A stretch of DNA of 57,092 bases from Myxococcota bacterium (lineage in GTDB: Bacteria > Myxococcota > JAJVIH01): positions 1-57,092 of the forward strand of contig JAJVIH010000052.1 in assembly GCA_022072125.1 (NCBI GenBank), given 5' to 3'. Shown one piece after another: positions 8,047 to 19,027 of this stretch. Position numbers and translations under genes: made by a program. Position 1 is the stretch's first letter. Each line of letters starts with the position of its first letter. The notes below the pieces were generated by a model. That model was not told the DNA's origin. It made no database searches and worked only from the letters and a program-made list of their open reading frames with translations.

Positions 8047-9369
8047 CTACTCCGCCCGGCGGCCGCGGATGCGCGGGCCGCGAGGACCGGTCAGGCCCTC
8101 GTAATTGCGGGTGATGAGGTGGGACTCGATCTGCGAGGCGGTGTCCATCGCCACGCCGACAACAATCATGATGGAGGTGCCGCCGAAGTAAAACGGAACG
8201 CCGAACTCCTGAATCAGCACGGAAGGCAGCACGCATACCAGCGCCATGTAAAGGGCGCCGGCGAAGGTGATGCGCGAAAGCACGCGGTCCAGGTATTCGG
8301 CGGTGCGGCGTCCGGGACGGATGCCGGGGATGAAACCGCCCTGTTTGCGGACGTTTTCCGCCACGTCCACCGGGTTGAACATGACCGCCGTGTAGAAGTA
8401 GGCGAAAAAGACAATCAGGCCGACAAAGCAGGCGTTGTAGAGCAGCCCGGTGGGGTTCATCCAGTCGCTGATGCGCTGGAAAAACGCCGCATCGGGGAAA
8501 AACTGCTGAAGCGTGCTGGGAAACAGCAGCAACGAGGAGGCGAAGATCGGCGGAATCACGCCCGCCGTATTGACCTTGAGCGGCAGGTGGGAGGTCTGTC
8601 CGCCCAGGGTGCGCATGCCCACCACCCGCTTGGCGTACTGAATGGGAATGCGGCGCTGTCCGCGTTCGAAGAAGACAATCAGCGCGATGGAGCCCACGAT
8701 GATCAGCCCCACGATCAGCAGCGGGATAAGCTGAATCTGGGTGCCCAGCAGGTTCTTGGTGCTGATCACCGCGGCGGGAAGGCGCGCGACAATGCCGGAG
8801 AAGATGATGAGCGAACTGCCGTTGCCGATGCCGCGCTCGGTGATCTGCTCGCCGATCCACATCAGGAACATGGAGCCCGCCATCAGCGTGACCACCATGA
8901 GCAGGCGGAATCCCAGACCTTCCTTCAGCACCACCTGCCCGCCCACGCCCGCGCGCGCGTTCATGCTCTCCAGATAGACCGCCATGCCCCAGCCCTGCAC
9001 CACGCACAGGGCGACGGTCAGGTAGCGGGTCCACTGGTTGAGCTTGCGGCGGCCCTCGACGCCTTCCTTCTGAAGCTGCTCGACGCTTTTGAACACCACG
9101 CCCAACAGCGAGAAAATGATGGAAGATGAGATGTAGGGCATGATGCCCAAGGCGAAGATGCTTCCGTTTTCGAAGGCGCCGCCGGAGATCAGGTTGAACA
9201 TGCCCAGGATATCCTGGGTTCCCGCCACCTGCTTGCGCAGCAACTCGTGATTGAGCCCGGGGACCGAAATGAAAATGCCCAGGCGGTAAACCAGGAGCAT
9301 GCCCAGGGTAAAGACAATCCTCTGGCGGAGTTCCGGTATGCGGGTGATATTGGCCAGACTCGCTAGCAC
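8047..9369 (-). CDS. secY: Protein translocase subunit SecY
   Basis: It is the protein-conducting channel of the inner membrane and pairs with SecE, encoded at 33531. The 440 residues show ten hydrophobic segments, starting with RQRIVFTLGMLLVYRLGIFISVPG, and the conserved cytosolic loop QYAKRVVGMRTLGGQTSHLPLKVNTAGVIP region. The start codon is GTG (9369) behind GGGAG. It follows rplO by 26 bases, as in the usual spc order. Confidence 0.97.
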   Translation of the reverse strand: MLASLANITRIPELRQRIVFTLGMLLVYRLGIFISVPGLNHELLRKQVAGTQDILGMFNLISGGAFENGSIFALGIMPYISSSIIFSLLGVVFKSVEQLQKEGVEGRRKLNQWTRYLTVALCVVQGWGMAVYLESMNARAGVGGQVVLKEGLGFRLLMVVTLMAGSMFLMWIGEQITERGIGNGSSLIIFSGIVARLPAAVISTKNLLGTQIQLIPLLIVGLIIVGSIALIVFFERGQRRIPIQYAKRVVGMRTLGGQTSHLPLKVNTAGVIPPIFASSLLLFPSTLQQFFPDAAFFQRISDWMNPTGLLYNACFVGLIVFFAYFYTAVMFNPVDVAENVRKQGGFIPGIRPGRRTAEYLDRVLSRITFAGALYMALVCVLPSVLIQEFGVPFYFGGTSIMIVVGVAMDTASQIESHLITRNYEGLTGPRGPRIRGRRAE

Positions 9370-9395
9370 GGCGTCTCCCTGTTCAGAACCGGCGA

Positions 9396-9857
9396 TCAGC
9401 CTGCGCTGGCGGCCTGCAGTTCTTCCACCTTGCCGCCGGCCGCTTCGATCTTCTGGCGCGCGGCGGCGCTGACGCGATCCACCTTGACGGTGAGTTTCTT
9501 TTTGATCTCGCCGCGGGACAGCACCTTCACGCCGTCCTTGACCTGCTTGACCAGCCCGGCGCCCTTGAGGGCGTCCACGTCCACCACGGCGCCGTCGTCG
9601 AAGCGGTTGAGCTGATCGAGGTTGACGATCTCGAAAATGACGGGGAACGGCGCCCGGAAACCGCGCTTGGGGAGGCGGCGTTGCATGGGCATCTGGCCGC
9701 CCTCGAAACCGCGGCCGCTGGTGCCGCCGGAGCGCGCCTTCTGGCCTTTGTGGCCTTTGCCGGCGGTCTTGCCGAGACCGCTGGATTCGCCGCGGCCTTT
9801 CCGGAATTTCCGGGTGTTGGCGCCCCTGGGGGCTTTCAGCGAGTTCAATTCAGCCAT
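9396..9857 (-). CDS. rplO: 50S ribosomal protein L15
   Basis: It is a late-assembly protein of the large subunit. The 153 residues show the glycine-rich N-terminal region ([19 protein letters not shown], then [18 protein letters not shown]) and the globular C-terminal domain. It follows rpmD by 20 bases. Confidence 0.97.
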   Translation of the reverse strand: MAELNSLKAPRGANTRKFRKGRGESSGLGKTAGKGHKGQKARSGGTSGRGFEGGQMPMQRRLPKRGFRAPFPVIFEIVNLDQLNRFDDGAVVDVDALKGAGLVKQVKDGVKVLSRGEIKKKLTVKVDRVSAAARQKIEAAGGKVEELQAASAG

Positions 9858-9877
9858 GGAAAAACTCCTTGTGTCCT

Positions 9878-10072
9878 TCAGGCGGATTCGCCGCTGGACT
9901 CAATGGCCACCATGTGGCGGACCTTCTCAATCATGCCGCGGACGGCCGGGGTGTCCTGCAGTTCCACCGTGTGGTGGCGGCGGCGCAGCCCCAGGCCCGC
10001 GACCGTCGCGCGCTGGCGATCGGTGCAACCGGAAAGCCCTTTCAGAAGGGTCACCCTGATTTTCTCGGCCAT
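9878..10072 (-). CDS. rpmD: 50S ribosomal protein L30
   Basis: A 64-residue protein with the L30 pattern: a first strand [11 protein letters not shown], then an [18 protein letters not shown] segment, and a final IEKVRHMV helix. It lies eight bases after rpsE and before rplO, its standard place. Confidence 0.94.
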   Translation of the reverse strand: MAEKIRVTLLKGLSGCTDRQRATVAGLGLRRRHHTVELQDTPAVRGMIEKVRHMVAIESSGESA

Positions 10073-10080
10073 GATTTACC

Positions 10081-10617
10081 TCAAGCGTTGTCGGACGCGG
10101 GAGCGGCCTTGCGTCCGGTGATTTCCTCAAGGGACTTGCCGCGGCGGCGGGCGATCTCCTCGTGGGAGCGCAACTGCTTCAGACCGTCCAGCGTCGCCTT
10201 GGTTACGTTGTGCGGATTGGACGTGCCGTGGCACTTGGTCAGGATATCGCGCACGCCAAGCTGCTCCATGATCGCGCGCACCGTGCTGCCCGCGATGACG
10301 CCCGTGCCGGGAGCGGCGGGAATCAGCACCACGCGGGAGGAGCCGAACCGGCCCATGACCTCGTGCGGAATGGTCGTGTTGTGCAGCGGCACCTTGATGG
10401 TGCGCTTCCTGGCCGCCTCGGAGCCCTTGCGGATGGCGTCCGGAACCTCGCGCGCCTTGCCCAGCGCCACTCCGACCGTTCCCTCACCGTCTCCCAGCAC
10501 CACCAGCGCGGCGAAGGAGAAACGGCGTCCGCCCTTCACGACCTTGGCGGTGCGGTTGATGGCGACAACGCGCGGGTCGCCAAACGAGGATTCTTCCTTG
10601 TTGAAAACATCTGCCAT
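10081..10617 (-). CDS. rpsE: 30S ribosomal protein S5
   Basis: It contributes to decoding fidelity and mRNA unwinding at the entry site. The 178 residues contain the double-stranded-RNA-binding-like N-terminal domain ([19 protein letters not shown]) and the C-terminal domain with APGTGVIAG and [18 protein letters not shown]. The tail after about residue 160 is longer than in E. coli. Nine bases separate it from rplR. Confidence 0.97.
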   Translation of the reverse strand: MADVFNKEESSFGDPRVVAINRTAKVVKGGRRFSFAALVVLGDGEGTVGVALGKAREVPDAIRKGSEAARKRTIKVPLHNTTIPHEVMGRFGSSRVVLIPAAPGTGVIAGSTVRAIMEQLGVRDILTKCHGTSNPHNVTKATLDGLKQLRSHEEIARRRGKSLEEITGRKAAPASDNA

Positions 10618-10626
10618 GGGGGTCCC

Positions 10627-10992
10627 TTAGAAATCCAGTCCGGAGGAGCGCGCGCCGTCGGCCAGTTCCTTGACGCGGCCGTGAAAGGTGAATCCGTTGC
10701 GATCAAACACCACCTGGCTGATGTTGGCCGCCTTGGCGCGCTCGGCGATGATCTGCCCGACCTTGCCGGCCGCCTGTTTCTTGTTCAGACCGGCGAACTG
10801 GGAGCGCGCTTCCTTTTCCACCGTGCCGGCGGAGACAATGGTCTTGCCGGTGACATCGTCAATGATCTGCGCGGTGATGTGGCGCGCGGAACGGAAAATG
10901 CACAGCCGGGGCCGCGCGGTCGAACCCGTGACCTTCTTGCGGATGCGCGCCTGGCGGCGGCGGCGGATTTCAAGTCGTTTGCTGGTTGCCAT
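10627..10992 (-). CDS. rplR: 50S ribosomal protein L18
   Basis: It binds 5S rRNA. The 121-residue protein has the basic N-terminus RLEIRRRRQARIRKKVTG, the RPRLCIFRSARHITAQIIDD strand region and the C-terminal FDRNGFTFHGRVKELADGAR motif. It lies between rplF and rpsE. Confidence 0.97.
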   Translation of the reverse strand: MATSKRLEIRRRRQARIRKKVTGSTARPRLCIFRSARHITAQIIDDVTGKTIVSAGTVEKEARSQFAGLNKKQAAGKVGQIIAERAKAANISQVVFDRNGFTFHGRVKELADGARSSGLDF

Positions 10993-11010
10993 GGTGATTG
11001 CTCCGGGCGA

Positions 11011-11547
11011 TTACGAGCCGGCCTTCTTGCCGGCCTTCTGGATGATGCGTTCGCCTTCGTATTTGATGCCCTTCAGCTTGTACGGGTCGGGAATGCGCAG
11101 CGCGCGGATTTTCGCGGCGGTGCGTCCCACCACTTCCTTGTCCGCGCCGGTCAGGATCACCTTGGGGCCTTCGATTGCGGCGGTGACGCCATCGGGCAGC
11201 GGAAAATCCACCGGGTGGGTGAATCCAAGCTGGAAATTGATGGTCTTGCCCTTGACCTCGGCGCGGAAACCGACGCCGCTGATTTCAAGGGTCTTCTTGA
11301 AGCCTTCCGAGACGCCTTTGACCATGCCGGCCACCAGCGCCCGGTACAGACCGTGCTCGGCGCGGGATTGGCGATCATCGGCGGCGCGGACCACGTGAAG
11401 CTGGTCGCCTTCCTGGCGGAAGGAGACCGTGGGATTCACGGTGCGGCTCAGCGAGCCCTTGGGTCCCTTGACGGAGATCGTCTGGGCGTTGATGGTCGCG
11501 GTCACCCCCTTGGGGAGCGCGATGGGTTGTTTTCCGATGCGGGACAC
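11011..11547 (-). CDS. rplF: 50S ribosomal protein L6
   Basis: It binds near the GTPase-associated centre. The 178 residues start [16 protein letters not shown] and show two repeated L6 domains, the second with the signature [14 protein letters not shown]. It follows rpsH by 19 bases. Confidence 0.97.
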   Translation of the reverse strand: MSRIGKQPIALPKGVTATINAQTISVKGPKGSLSRTVNPTVSFRQEGDQLHVVRAADDRQSRAEHGLYRALVAGMVKGVSEGFKKTLEISGVGFRAEVKGKTINFQLGFTHPVDFPLPDGVTAAIEGPKVILTGADKEVVGRTAAKIRALRIPDPYKLKGIKYEGERIIQKAGKKAGS

Positions 11548-11566
11548 GGCCTTGACCTCCAGAAAA

Positions 11567-11965
11567 TTACCAGATCGAACAGATCAGCTCGCCGCCGATA
11601 TGCTGCTTGCGGGCTTCCGCGCCGGTCATCAGTCCGCGCGAGGTGGACAGAATGACGGTGCCGAGCCCGGCGCGCACGCGCGGAATGCCGTCGCTGGATG
11701 CATAACGCCGCAGGCCGGGGCGCGACATCCGCCGCACGCCGCTGAGCACGGGCTGATTATCGGAATCGTAGGCGACCTCGATCTCCAGATATCCCTGGGG
11801 ACCCTCCTTCACGAAATCCACGCGGGTCAGGTAGCCCTCCCGCTTGAGCAATTCGGCCAAGCGGCGGTTCACCTTGGAAGCCGGGGCGCGCAGGGTGCGG
11901 TGTTTGGCCCGGGCGGCGTTGCGCACGCGGGTCAGCAGGTCTGCAATGGGATCGGTCAGCAACAT
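11567..11965 (-). CDS. rpsH: 30S ribosomal protein S8
   Basis: It binds 16S rRNA helix 21 and, in many bacteria, represses the spc operon. The 132-residue protein begins [17 protein letters not shown] and ends with the signature [21 protein letters not shown] chose the ATG at 11965 because it matches the family start; the longer upstream frame overlaps rpsN. Confidence 0.96.
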   Translation of the reverse strand: MLLTDPIADLLTRVRNAARAKHRTLRAPASKVNRRLAELLKREGYLTRVDFVKEGPQGYLEIEVAYDSDNQPVLSGVRRMSRPGLRRYASSDGIPRVRAGLGTVILSTSRGLMTGAEARKQHIGGELICSIW

Positions 11966-11979
11966 CACTCGGCTCCTGG

Positions 11980-12165
11980 TTACCAGCTTGACTTCACCAC
12001 GCCCGGAACATCGCCGCGCAGCGACAGGTTCCGGAAGCAGATGCGGCACATGTTGAACTTGCGCAGGAACGCGCGCGGCCGCCCGCACACCGGGCAGCGG
12101 TTGTAGGCGCGCACCTGGAACTTGGGTTTGCGCTTCGCCTGGGCAATCTTGGATTTCTTCGCCAC
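11980..12165 (-). CDS. rpsZ: 30S ribosomal protein S14, zinc-binding short form
   Basis: A 61-residue S14 of the C+ type: CPVC and CRIC supply four cysteine zinc ligands. The C-terminus has the [11 protein letters not shown] motif. The short zinc type is standard in many phyla but not in enteric bacteria, which have a ~100-residue cysteine-free form. It sits between rplE and rpsH. Confidence 0.96.
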   Translation of the reverse strand: MAKKSKIAQAKRKPKFQVRAYNRCPVCGRPRAFLRKFNMCRICFRNLSLRGDVPGVVKSSW

Positions 12166-12180
12166 GGGTCTTTCTCCTGA

Positions 12181-12726
12181 TTACTTGCGGAAGGGCATGC
12201 CGAGCTTTTCCAGCATGAAACGGGCCTCGTCATCCGAGTTCGCGGTGGTGACGATGGTGATGTTCATTCCCTTGACCTTGTCAATCTTGTCGTAGTCAAT
12301 CTCCGGGAAGATGATTTGCTCCTGCAAACCCAGCGAGTAGTTGCCGCGTCCGTCAAACGCCTTGCGCGACACGCCGCGGAAATCGCGGACGCGGGGCAGC
12401 GCCAGGTTGACCAGGCGGTCATAAAACTCCCACATGCGGGCGCGGCGCAGGGTCACCATCACGCCGATGGGCATGCCCTCGCGCAGCTTGAAGTTGCTGA
12501 TGGCCAGGCGGGAGCGGGTCACCACCGGTTTCTGGCCGGTGATCGCCGCTATCTCGACCTGCGCCGTTTCAATCAGCTTGGGGTTCTGGACCGCTTCGCC
12601 CAGGCCCATGTTCAGAACAATCTTGGAGATGCGCGGCGCCTGCATGGGGTTGGAGTATTTGAACTCCTTCATCATGGCGGGAACCACTTCCTTGCGGTAT
12701 ACTTCCTGGATTCGCGTGATTGACAT
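12181..12726 (-). CDS. rplE: 50S ribosomal protein L5
   Basis: It binds 5S rRNA and contacts P-site tRNA. The 181 residues include the signature [20 protein letters not shown] near the N-terminus, and the [23 protein letters not shown] segment near the C-terminus. It is spaced 16 bases from rplX. Confidence 0.97.
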   Translation of the reverse strand: MSITRIQEVYRKEVVPAMMKEFKYSNPMQAPRISKIVLNMGLGEAVQNPKLIETAQVEIAAITGQKPVVTRSRLAISNFKLREGMPIGVMVTLRRARMWEFYDRLVNLALPRVRDFRGVSRKAFDGRGNYSLGLQEQIIFPEIDYDKIDKVKGMNITIVTTANSDDEARFMLEKLGMPFRK

Positions 12727-12742
12727 TGCCGTTCCCTTCAGC

Positions 12743-13063
12743 CTAGGCGATGGCCTTGCCGGTCGCCTTGCTCACGCGGACTTTTTTACCTTCCGCGTTT
12801 TTCTGGTAGCCCACGCGGACGCCGCGTTTGGTTTCCTCGTCCCACAGCATCACGTTGGAAATATGGATGCTGCCGTCGAGAGTGATGATCCCGCCGTCGG
12901 GATGATCCTTGTGAACCTTGGGCTTGAGGTGCTTCTTGACCTGATTCAGCCCCTCGACCACCACGCGATCCTTGTCCGCCAGGATCTTGGTCACGCGGCC
13001 GGTCTTGCCCTTTTCCTTGCCGGCGATCACCACCACGGTGTCGCCTTTTCTGATGCGATTCAT
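12743..13063 (-). CDS. rplX: 50S ribosomal protein L24
   Basis: It is an early assembly initiator of the large subunit. The 106-residue protein contains the KOW motif ([20 protein letters not shown]) and the following [11 protein letters not shown] segment. It lies between rplN and rplE. Confidence 0.97.
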   Translation of the reverse strand: MNRIRKGDTVVVIAGKEKGKTGRVTKILADKDRVVVEGLNQVKKHLKPKVHKDHPDGGIITLDGSIHISNVMLWDEETKRGVRVGYQKNAEGKKVRVSKATGKAIA

Positions 13064-13079
13064 GGCCGTCTATCCCTTC

Positions 13080-13448
13080 TCACAGCACCTCAGGCGCCAT
13101 GGAGACAATCTTCATGAAGTTCCGGGCGCGCAGTTCGCGGGCCACCGGCCCGAAGATACGGGTTCCGATCGGCTCCATCTGGTTGTTGATGAGCACGCCG
13201 GAGTTGGTGTCGAAGCGGATGAAGGTGCCGTCGCCCCGGTTGATCATCTGGCGCTGCCGCACGATGACCGCCTTGACCACCGATCCCTTCTTGATCTTGG
13301 ACTCGGGAGTCGCTTCCTTGACCGCCACCACGATGACATCGCCGACCTGGGCGTATTTGCGCTTGCTGCCGCCCAGCACCTTGATGCACATGACCTTCTT
13401 GGCGCCGGAATTGTCGGCCACATCGAGCATGGATTGCTGCTGAATCAT
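13080..13448 (-). CDS. rplN: 50S ribosomal protein L14
   Basis: It lies at the subunit interface. The 122 residues start [20 protein letters not shown] and carry the signature segment [18 protein letters not shown] and [13 protein letters not shown]. Length is exactly that of the family. It is 16 bases from rpsQ. Confidence 0.98.
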   Translation of the reverse strand: MIQQQSMLDVADNSGAKKVMCIKVLGGSKRKYAQVGDVIVVAVKEATPESKIKKGSVVKAVIVRQRQMINRGDGTFIRFDTNSGVLINNQMEPIGTRIFGPVARELRARNFMKIVSMAPEVL

Positions 13449-13464
13449 CGCGCTGACCTCCTGC

Positions 13465-13746
13465 TCAGGCCTTCACGGCCTTCTCGAGAATCTCCTGCAC
13501 GCGCCACCGCTTGTGGCGGGACAGCGGGCGGGTTTCCACAATGCGCACGCGATCGCCCACTTCGCACTGGTTGGCCTCGTCGTGGGCCATGAACTTCTTG
13601 CGGTAGCGGACGAACTTCTTGTACTGCGGATGCGGCACGAGCTTCACGAACTCGACCACGGCGGTCTTGTCCATGGCGCTGGACACCACGACCCCCACCA
13701 GCGCGCGGCGGCGGCGGGCTTCCGGTTCTTTCCTGGTTTCTTCCAT
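13465..13746 (-). CDS. rpsQ: 30S ribosomal protein S17
   Basis: A primary 16S rRNA binder with an OB fold. The 93 residues include the family core [18 protein letters not shown] and the signature [21 protein letters not shown] short acidic and basic N-terminal extension precedes the core. It lies between rpmC and rplN. Confidence 0.97.
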   Translation of the reverse strand: MEETRKEPEARRRRALVGVVVSSAMDKTAVVEFVKLVPHPQYKKFVRYRKKFMAHDEANQCEVGDRVRIVETRPLSRHKRWRVQEILEKAVKA

Positions 13747-13763
13747 GACCTTGATCCCTGGCT

Positions 13764-13973
13764 TCAGCCGGCGCGGCGTTTTTCGCCCAGCACGGTGTTG
13801 ATCCGCGCGATGCTCCGGCGGGTCTGCCGCAGCGCGGTGGTGTTTTCGAGTTCGTTGGTGGCGTGGCGGAAGCGCAGCTTGAACAGCGCCTCCTTCGCGG
13901 CCCGCAGATCCTCCTCAAGCTGATCGGAAGTCTTGGTCCGCAGATCGTTCAACTGGTCAACGCGCTTGCTCAT
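13764..13973 (-). CDS. rpmC: 50S ribosomal protein L29
   Basis: A 69-residue helical hairpin protein near the exit tunnel; the pattern [17 protein letters not shown] then [19 protein letters not shown] is typical. Its ATG overlaps the rplP stop by four bases (ATGA), so the two are translationally coupled. Confidence 0.96.
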   Translation of the reverse strand: MSKRVDQLNDLRTKTSDQLEEDLRAAKEALFKLRFRHATNELENTTALRQTRRSIARINTVLGEKRRAG

Positions 13974-14389
13974 AGCTCATCCTTTCCGCGCACCAGCACG
14001 CGGGTCTTCACCGGCATCTTGGCGGCGGCCAACTCCAGCGCGCGCACGGCGATATCCCCGGAAACACCCTGAATTTCATACATCACGCGGCCCGGTTTCA
14101 CGACGGAAACCCAGAATTCCACGTTGCCCTTGCCTTTTCCCATACGGGTTTCAAGCGGCTTGCGGGTGATCGGCTTGTCCGGAAAAATCCGGATGAAAAC
14201 CTTGCCGCCGCGTTTGGCGTGACGGCTGATGGCGATACGGCCCGCCTCGATCTGGCGCGCCGTGACCCAGCCGCACTCGGTGGCCTGCAGGCCGAAGTCC
14301 CCGAACGCCAAGTCCGAGCCGCGGTAGGCCTTGCCGGTCATGCGGCCCTTCTGCTGCTTGCGGTATTTGACTCTCGCCGGTGTCAACAT
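13970..14389 (-). CDS. rplP: 50S ribosomal protein L16
   Basis: It organises the peptidyl-transferase and A-site region. The 139 residues begin [19 protein letters not shown] and include the [17 protein letters not shown] segment. The gene ends inside the start of rpmC by four bases. Confidence 0.98.
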   Translation of the reverse strand: MLTPARVKYRKQQKGRMTGKAYRGSDLAFGDFGLQATECGWVTARQIEAGRIAISRHAKRGGKVFIRIFPDKPITRKPLETRMGKGKGNVEFWVSVVKPGRVMYEIQGVSGDIAVRALELAAAKMPVKTRVLVRGKDEL

Positions 14390-14410
14390 GGCTCAAATCC
14401 CCTAAAACGG

Positions 14411-15073
14411 CTACTGCGCCTTGGGAGCGCGCACGCCCGTCTTCTGCTTGAAAACCTCGCCCTTGAAAATCCACACCTTGACGCCAATCTGGCCATAGGT
14501 GGTGGAAGCCTCGGCGAAGCCATAATCAATATCCGCGCGCAGGGTGTGCATGGGCACCCGGCCCTCGCGGTACCATTCGGTGCGCGCCATTTCCGCGCCG
14601 GCCAGGCGGCCCGAGCAGCGGATCTTGATTCCCTTGGCGCCGAACTTCAGCGAGGTGGTCACCGCCTTCTTCATGGCCCGGCGGAACGCCACGCGCCGCT
14701 CCAACTGGGTCGCCACGTTCTCGGCGACAAGCTGGGCCTCGATTTCCGCCTTGCGGATCTCCTGAATATTGATGCCCACCTGCGGCTGGGAGGTGAGCTT
14801 CTGGATTTCCTTGCGCATCTGGTCAATGCCGGCGCCGCGCTTGCCGATGACGATGCCCGGCTTGGCGGTATGCACGTTCACCCGCACGTTGTCAGCGGCG
14901 CGCTCGATTTCAATCTTCGAGATGCCCGCCTGATCATACTTGTCCTTCAGGAACTTGCGGATGCGCAGATCCTCGTGCAGCCACTGGCAGTAGTTCTTCG
15001 AACTGTACCACTTGGAATTCCAGGTCTTGATGATTCCAAGGCGAAGACCGATCGGATGTGATTTCTGGCCCAT
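14411..15073 (-). CDS. rpsC: 30S ribosomal protein S3
   Basis: It lines the mRNA entry channel. The 220 residues begin [20 protein letters not shown] and contain the KH domain with [14 protein letters not shown] and the C-terminal domain with [20 protein letters not shown]. Spaced 21 bases from rplP. Confidence 0.98.
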   Translation of the reverse strand: MGQKSHPIGLRLGIIKTWNSKWYSSKNYCQWLHEDLRIRKFLKDKYDQAGISKIEIERAADNVRVNVHTAKPGIVIGKRGAGIDQMRKEIQKLTSQPQVGINIQEIRKAEIEAQLVAENVATQLERRVAFRRAMKKAVTTSLKFGAKGIKIRCSGRLAGAEMARTEWYREGRVPMHTLRADIDYGFAEASTTYGQIGVKVWIFKGEVFKQKTGVRAPKAQ

Positions 15074-15087
15074 GCAAATTCCCCTGA

Positions 15088-15417
15088 CTAATCCTTGAGA
15101 ACGACCGTGACGTGGCTGGTGCGCTTGAGCACGCGGTAGGCGCGGCCATGGGCGCGGGGACGGAAACGGCGCTGGGCCGGACCGCCGTCGGCGTAGGCCG
15201 TGGCGACGATCAGGCGATCCACGTCGCCCTGACCCTGGCGGCGCGCGTTCTGCACCGCGCTTTCGATCAGCTTGCGCACCGGCGTGGCGGCGGCGCGGGG
15301 CATGAAGCGCAGCAGGTCAATCGCCTCCTGCACCGGTTTGCCGCGGACCTCATTGAGGATGGCCCGCACCTTGCGCGGCGTCATCTTCAGGTAACGGAGG
15401 CTGGCTTTGGATTCCAT
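15088..15417 (-). CDS. rplV: 50S ribosomal protein L22
   Basis: A tunnel-constriction protein. The 109 residues include [23 protein letters not shown] at the N-terminus and the conserved hairpin [20 protein letters not shown]. It lies between rpsS and rpsC as usual. Confidence 0.98.
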   Translation of the reverse strand: MESKASLRYLKMTPRKVRAILNEVRGKPVQEAIDLLRFMPRAAATPVRKLIESAVQNARRQGQGDVDRLIVATAYADGGPAQRRFRPRAHGRAYRVLKRTSHVTVVLKD

Positions 15418-15427
15418 GACCTGTCTC

Positions 15428-15715
15428 CTACTTCTTCGCCGGGGCGGCGCCTTTTTTATCCCCGGAGTGGCCGTGGAAGGTCCGGGTCAGCGAGAACTCG
15501 CCGAGCTTGTGACCAACCATGTTTTCGGTGACATACACCGTGACGAATGTCTTGCCGTTATGCACCGCGAAGGTGTGACCGACGAAATCCGGGGTGATGG
15601 TCGAGCGGCGCGACCAAGTCTTGACGACCTGCTTCTTGCCGCCGGAGTTCATCCCATCCACCTTTTTGACCAGATGGCCATCCACGAACGGGCCTTTTTT
15701 CAGTGAGCGTGCCAC
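15428..15715 (-). CDS. rpsS: 30S ribosomal protein S19
   Basis: A head protein contacting S13. The 95 residues begin [19 protein letters not shown] and contain [23 protein letters not shown] and [21 protein letters not shown]-type signature residues. It is ten bases upstream of rplV. Confidence 0.98.
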   Translation of the reverse strand: MARSLKKGPFVDGHLVKKVDGMNSGGKKQVVKTWSRRSTITPDFVGHTFAVHNGKTFVTVYVTENMVGHKLGEFSLTRTFHGHSGDKKGAAPAKK

Positions 15716-15736
15716 GTCTTTTTCTCCTCAGCGCGA

Positions 15737-16564
15737 CTACTTGTTGCGGCGCTTCACGATGAATTTTTCGGTGCGCTTGTTCTTGCGCGTCTTCTGGCCC
15801 TTGGTTTTCCACCCCCACGGGGACACCGGGTGCGGATTGCCCTGGCCGGACTTGCCTTCGCCGCCGCCGTGCGGGTGATCAACCGGGTTCATCGAGATGC
15901 CGCGCTGGTGCGGGCGCCAGCCCATCCAGCGGTAACGGCCCGCCTTGCCGATGACCATGTTTTCGTGATCCGGGTTGGACAGCGTTCCAATCGAGGCCCG
16001 GCACAGCACATGCACGCGGCGCACCTCGCCGGACGGCAGGCGGATCTGGGCCCAGTCGCCTTCCTTCGCCATCAACTGCGCGGAGCAGCCTGCGCCACGA
16101 GCCAACTGCCCGCCGCCCGCGATTTTCATTTCGATGTTATGGACCGTCGTGCCCACCGGGATGCTCTTGATGGGCAGGCAGTTGCCGGGCTTGATATCGG
16201 CGTTGACGCCCGACTCCACCTTGTCGCCCGGCTTCAGGTCCTGGGGCGCCAGGATATAAGACTTTTCGCCGTCGGCGTAGGCCAACAGGGCGATGCGCGC
16301 GCCGCGGTTCGGATCGTATTCCACCGACAGCACCTTCGCGGGGATTCCATCCCTGGTGCGGCGGAAATCAATGACGCGGTAACGCTTCTTGTGTCCGCCG
16401 CCGCGGAAGCGCGCGGTCATGCGTCCCACGTTGTTGCGGCCGCCGCTGGACAGCTTGCGCGTGGTCAGCTTCTTGAGCGGCTTCGACGCCGTGATGTCCG
16501 CGAAATCGGACACCTGCATGAAGCGGCGTCCTTCGGACGTGGGTTTGAAAGATCGGTTGCCCAT
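15737..16564 (-). CDS. rplB: 50S ribosomal protein L2
   Basis: L2 is needed for subunit joining and peptidyl-transferase activity. The 275 residues begin with the KPTSEGRRF segment. The highly conserved [13 protein letters not shown] with the functional histidine is near residue 227, followed by the [20 protein letters not shown] tail. It follows rplW by four bases. Confidence 0.98.
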   Translation of the reverse strand: MGNRSFKPTSEGRRFMQVSDFADITASKPLKKLTTRKLSSGGRNNVGRMTARFRGGGHKKRYRVIDFRRTRDGIPAKVLSVEYDPNRGARIALLAYADGEKSYILAPQDLKPGDKVESGVNADIKPGNCLPIKSIPVGTTVHNIEMKIAGGGQLARGAGCSAQLMAKEGDWAQIRLPSGEVRRVHVLCRASIGTLSNPDHENMVIGKAGRYRWMGWRPHQRGISMNPVDHPHGGGEGKSGQGNPHPVSPWGWKTKGQKTRKNKRTEKFIVKRRNK

Positions 16565-16568
16565 GGCC

Positions 16569-16859
16569 TTACTCTTTCGCTTCGTAAATCTGGATGCTCT
16601 GGCCGGACTTGAGGGTCACAACGGCGCGCTTGCGGTTGGGCTTTTGTCCCATGAAGCGCCCGATGCGCTTGACCTTGCCGCGCAGCACCAGGGTGCTCAC
16701 GCTCTCCACGTTGACGCTGAACAGCTTCTCGACCGCGGCCTTGATCTGCACCTTGTTGGCGGAGGGCGCGACCTCGAAAACGTATTTCCCCGCCGCGTTG
16801 CCACGCAGGGATTTTTCCGTCAGCACCGGGCGGATAATCACGTCGTACGCCGTGCTCAT
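16569..16859 (-). CDS. rplW: 50S ribosomal protein L23
   Basis: An exit-tunnel protein that docks trigger factor and SRP. The 96 residues show the pattern [13 protein letters not shown] at the N-terminus and an [19 protein letters not shown] segment. Its ATG overlaps the rplD stop by four bases. Confidence 0.97.
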   Translation of the reverse strand: MSTAYDVIIRPVLTEKSLRGNAAGKYVFEVAPSANKVQIKAAVEKLFSVNVESVSTLVLRGKVKRIGRFMGQKPNRKRAVVTLKSGQSIQIYEAKE

Positions 16860-17473
16860 GTCAACCTCCCTTCAATCGCCTTCGCGGAGGGACGGGTCAG
16901 CACCAGGTGCTTGAAACGCAGCACGTCCAGCACGTTCACGCCATCCGGGCGGGTGACCTTGATGTCCGGCAGGTTGCGGGACGACAGCGCCAGACGCTCG
17001 TTTTCGCCGTCCACGATCAGGGCGTTGTCCACGCCCAGGGTCTTGAGCACGCCGGCCAGCGCCTTGGTCTTGATGGCGTTCAACTCGAAGTTGTCGAGGA
17101 TCAGCAGCTTGCCCTGGCTGGCGCGCTGGCTGATGGCCGAACAGAGGGCGCCGCGCTTGACCTTCTTGTTGACGTCGTAGCTCCAATCGCGGGGCTGCGG
17201 GCCGAAAATCACGCCGCCGCCGCGCCACAGAGGGGAGCGGATGGACCCCGCGCGTGCGCGGCCGCTGCCCTTCTGCTTCCACGGCTTCTTGCCGCCGCCG
17301 GAGACCAGCGCCTTGTGCTTGGTCATGACGGTGCCCGCGCGGTTGCGCGCCTGCTGCATCTTCACCACCTCATAGATGGTGTTCTCGTTGACTTCGGCGG
17401 CGAACACCACGTCGCTGAGATCGATGCTGCCGATCTGCTTCTTGCTCAAGTCATATACAGGAAACGTCGCCAT
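16856..17473 (-). CDS. rplD: 50S ribosomal protein L4
   Basis: It forms part of the exit tunnel and may regulate the S10 operon, as known in E. coli. The 205-residue protein begins [23 protein letters not shown] lies five bases before the ATG at 17473. The extended tunnel loop with [15 protein letters not shown] and [15 protein letters not shown] is intact. It starts only 13 bases after the rpsJ stop, where rplC would normally be. Confidence 0.97.
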   Translation of the reverse strand: MATFPVYDLSKKQIGSIDLSDVVFAAEVNENTIYEVVKMQQARNRAGTVMTKHKALVSGGGKKPWKQKGSGRARAGSIRSPLWRGGGVIFGPQPRDWSYDVNKKVKRGALCSAISQRASQGKLLILDNFELNAIKTKALAGVLKTLGVDNALIVDGENERLALSSRNLPDIKVTRPDGVNVLDVLRFKHLVLTRPSAKAIEGRLT

Positions 17474-17486
17474 CGAGGCTCCCTCA

Positions 17487-17792
17487 TCAAGAACGGATTT
17501 CGACATCCACGCCGGCGGCGAGATCGAGTTTCATCAGCGCGTCCAGCGTCTGCGGAGTCGGTTCGAGAATGTCGAGCAGCCGCTTGTGGGTGCGCACCTC
17601 GAACTGCTCGCGCGACTTCTTATCAATGTGCGGGCTGCGCAACACCGTGACGCGGGTGATTTCAGTGGGCAGCGGAATGGGGCCGGCGATGCGGGCGCCC
17701 GTGCGCTTCGCGGTGCCGACAATCTCCTGGGCCGACTGATCCAGCAGTTTGTAGTCGTAGCCCTTCAGGCGGATGCGGATTTTCTGTTGCAT
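17487..17792 (-). CDS. rpsJ: 30S ribosomal protein S10
   Basis: A ribosomal head protein that also serves as NusE in antitermination. I start it at the ATG at 17792 ([19 protein letters not shown]), giving 101 residues, close to the family's 102-105. The signature [24 protein letters not shown] region is present. It follows tuf by 13 bases and directly precedes rplD, without rplC. Confidence 0.98.
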   Translation of the reverse strand: MQQKIRIRLKGYDYKLLDQSAQEIVGTAKRTGARIAGPIPLPTEITRVTVLRSPHIDKKSREQFEVRTHKRLLDILEPTPQTLDALMKLDLAAGVDVEIRS

Positions 17793-17805
17793 GACAGCCT
17801 GCTCC

Positions 17806-18996
<1,191 letters not shown>

Positions 18997-19027
18997 GACC
19001 TGGTCTCCTTTGGTTCCTCAAACAGGG

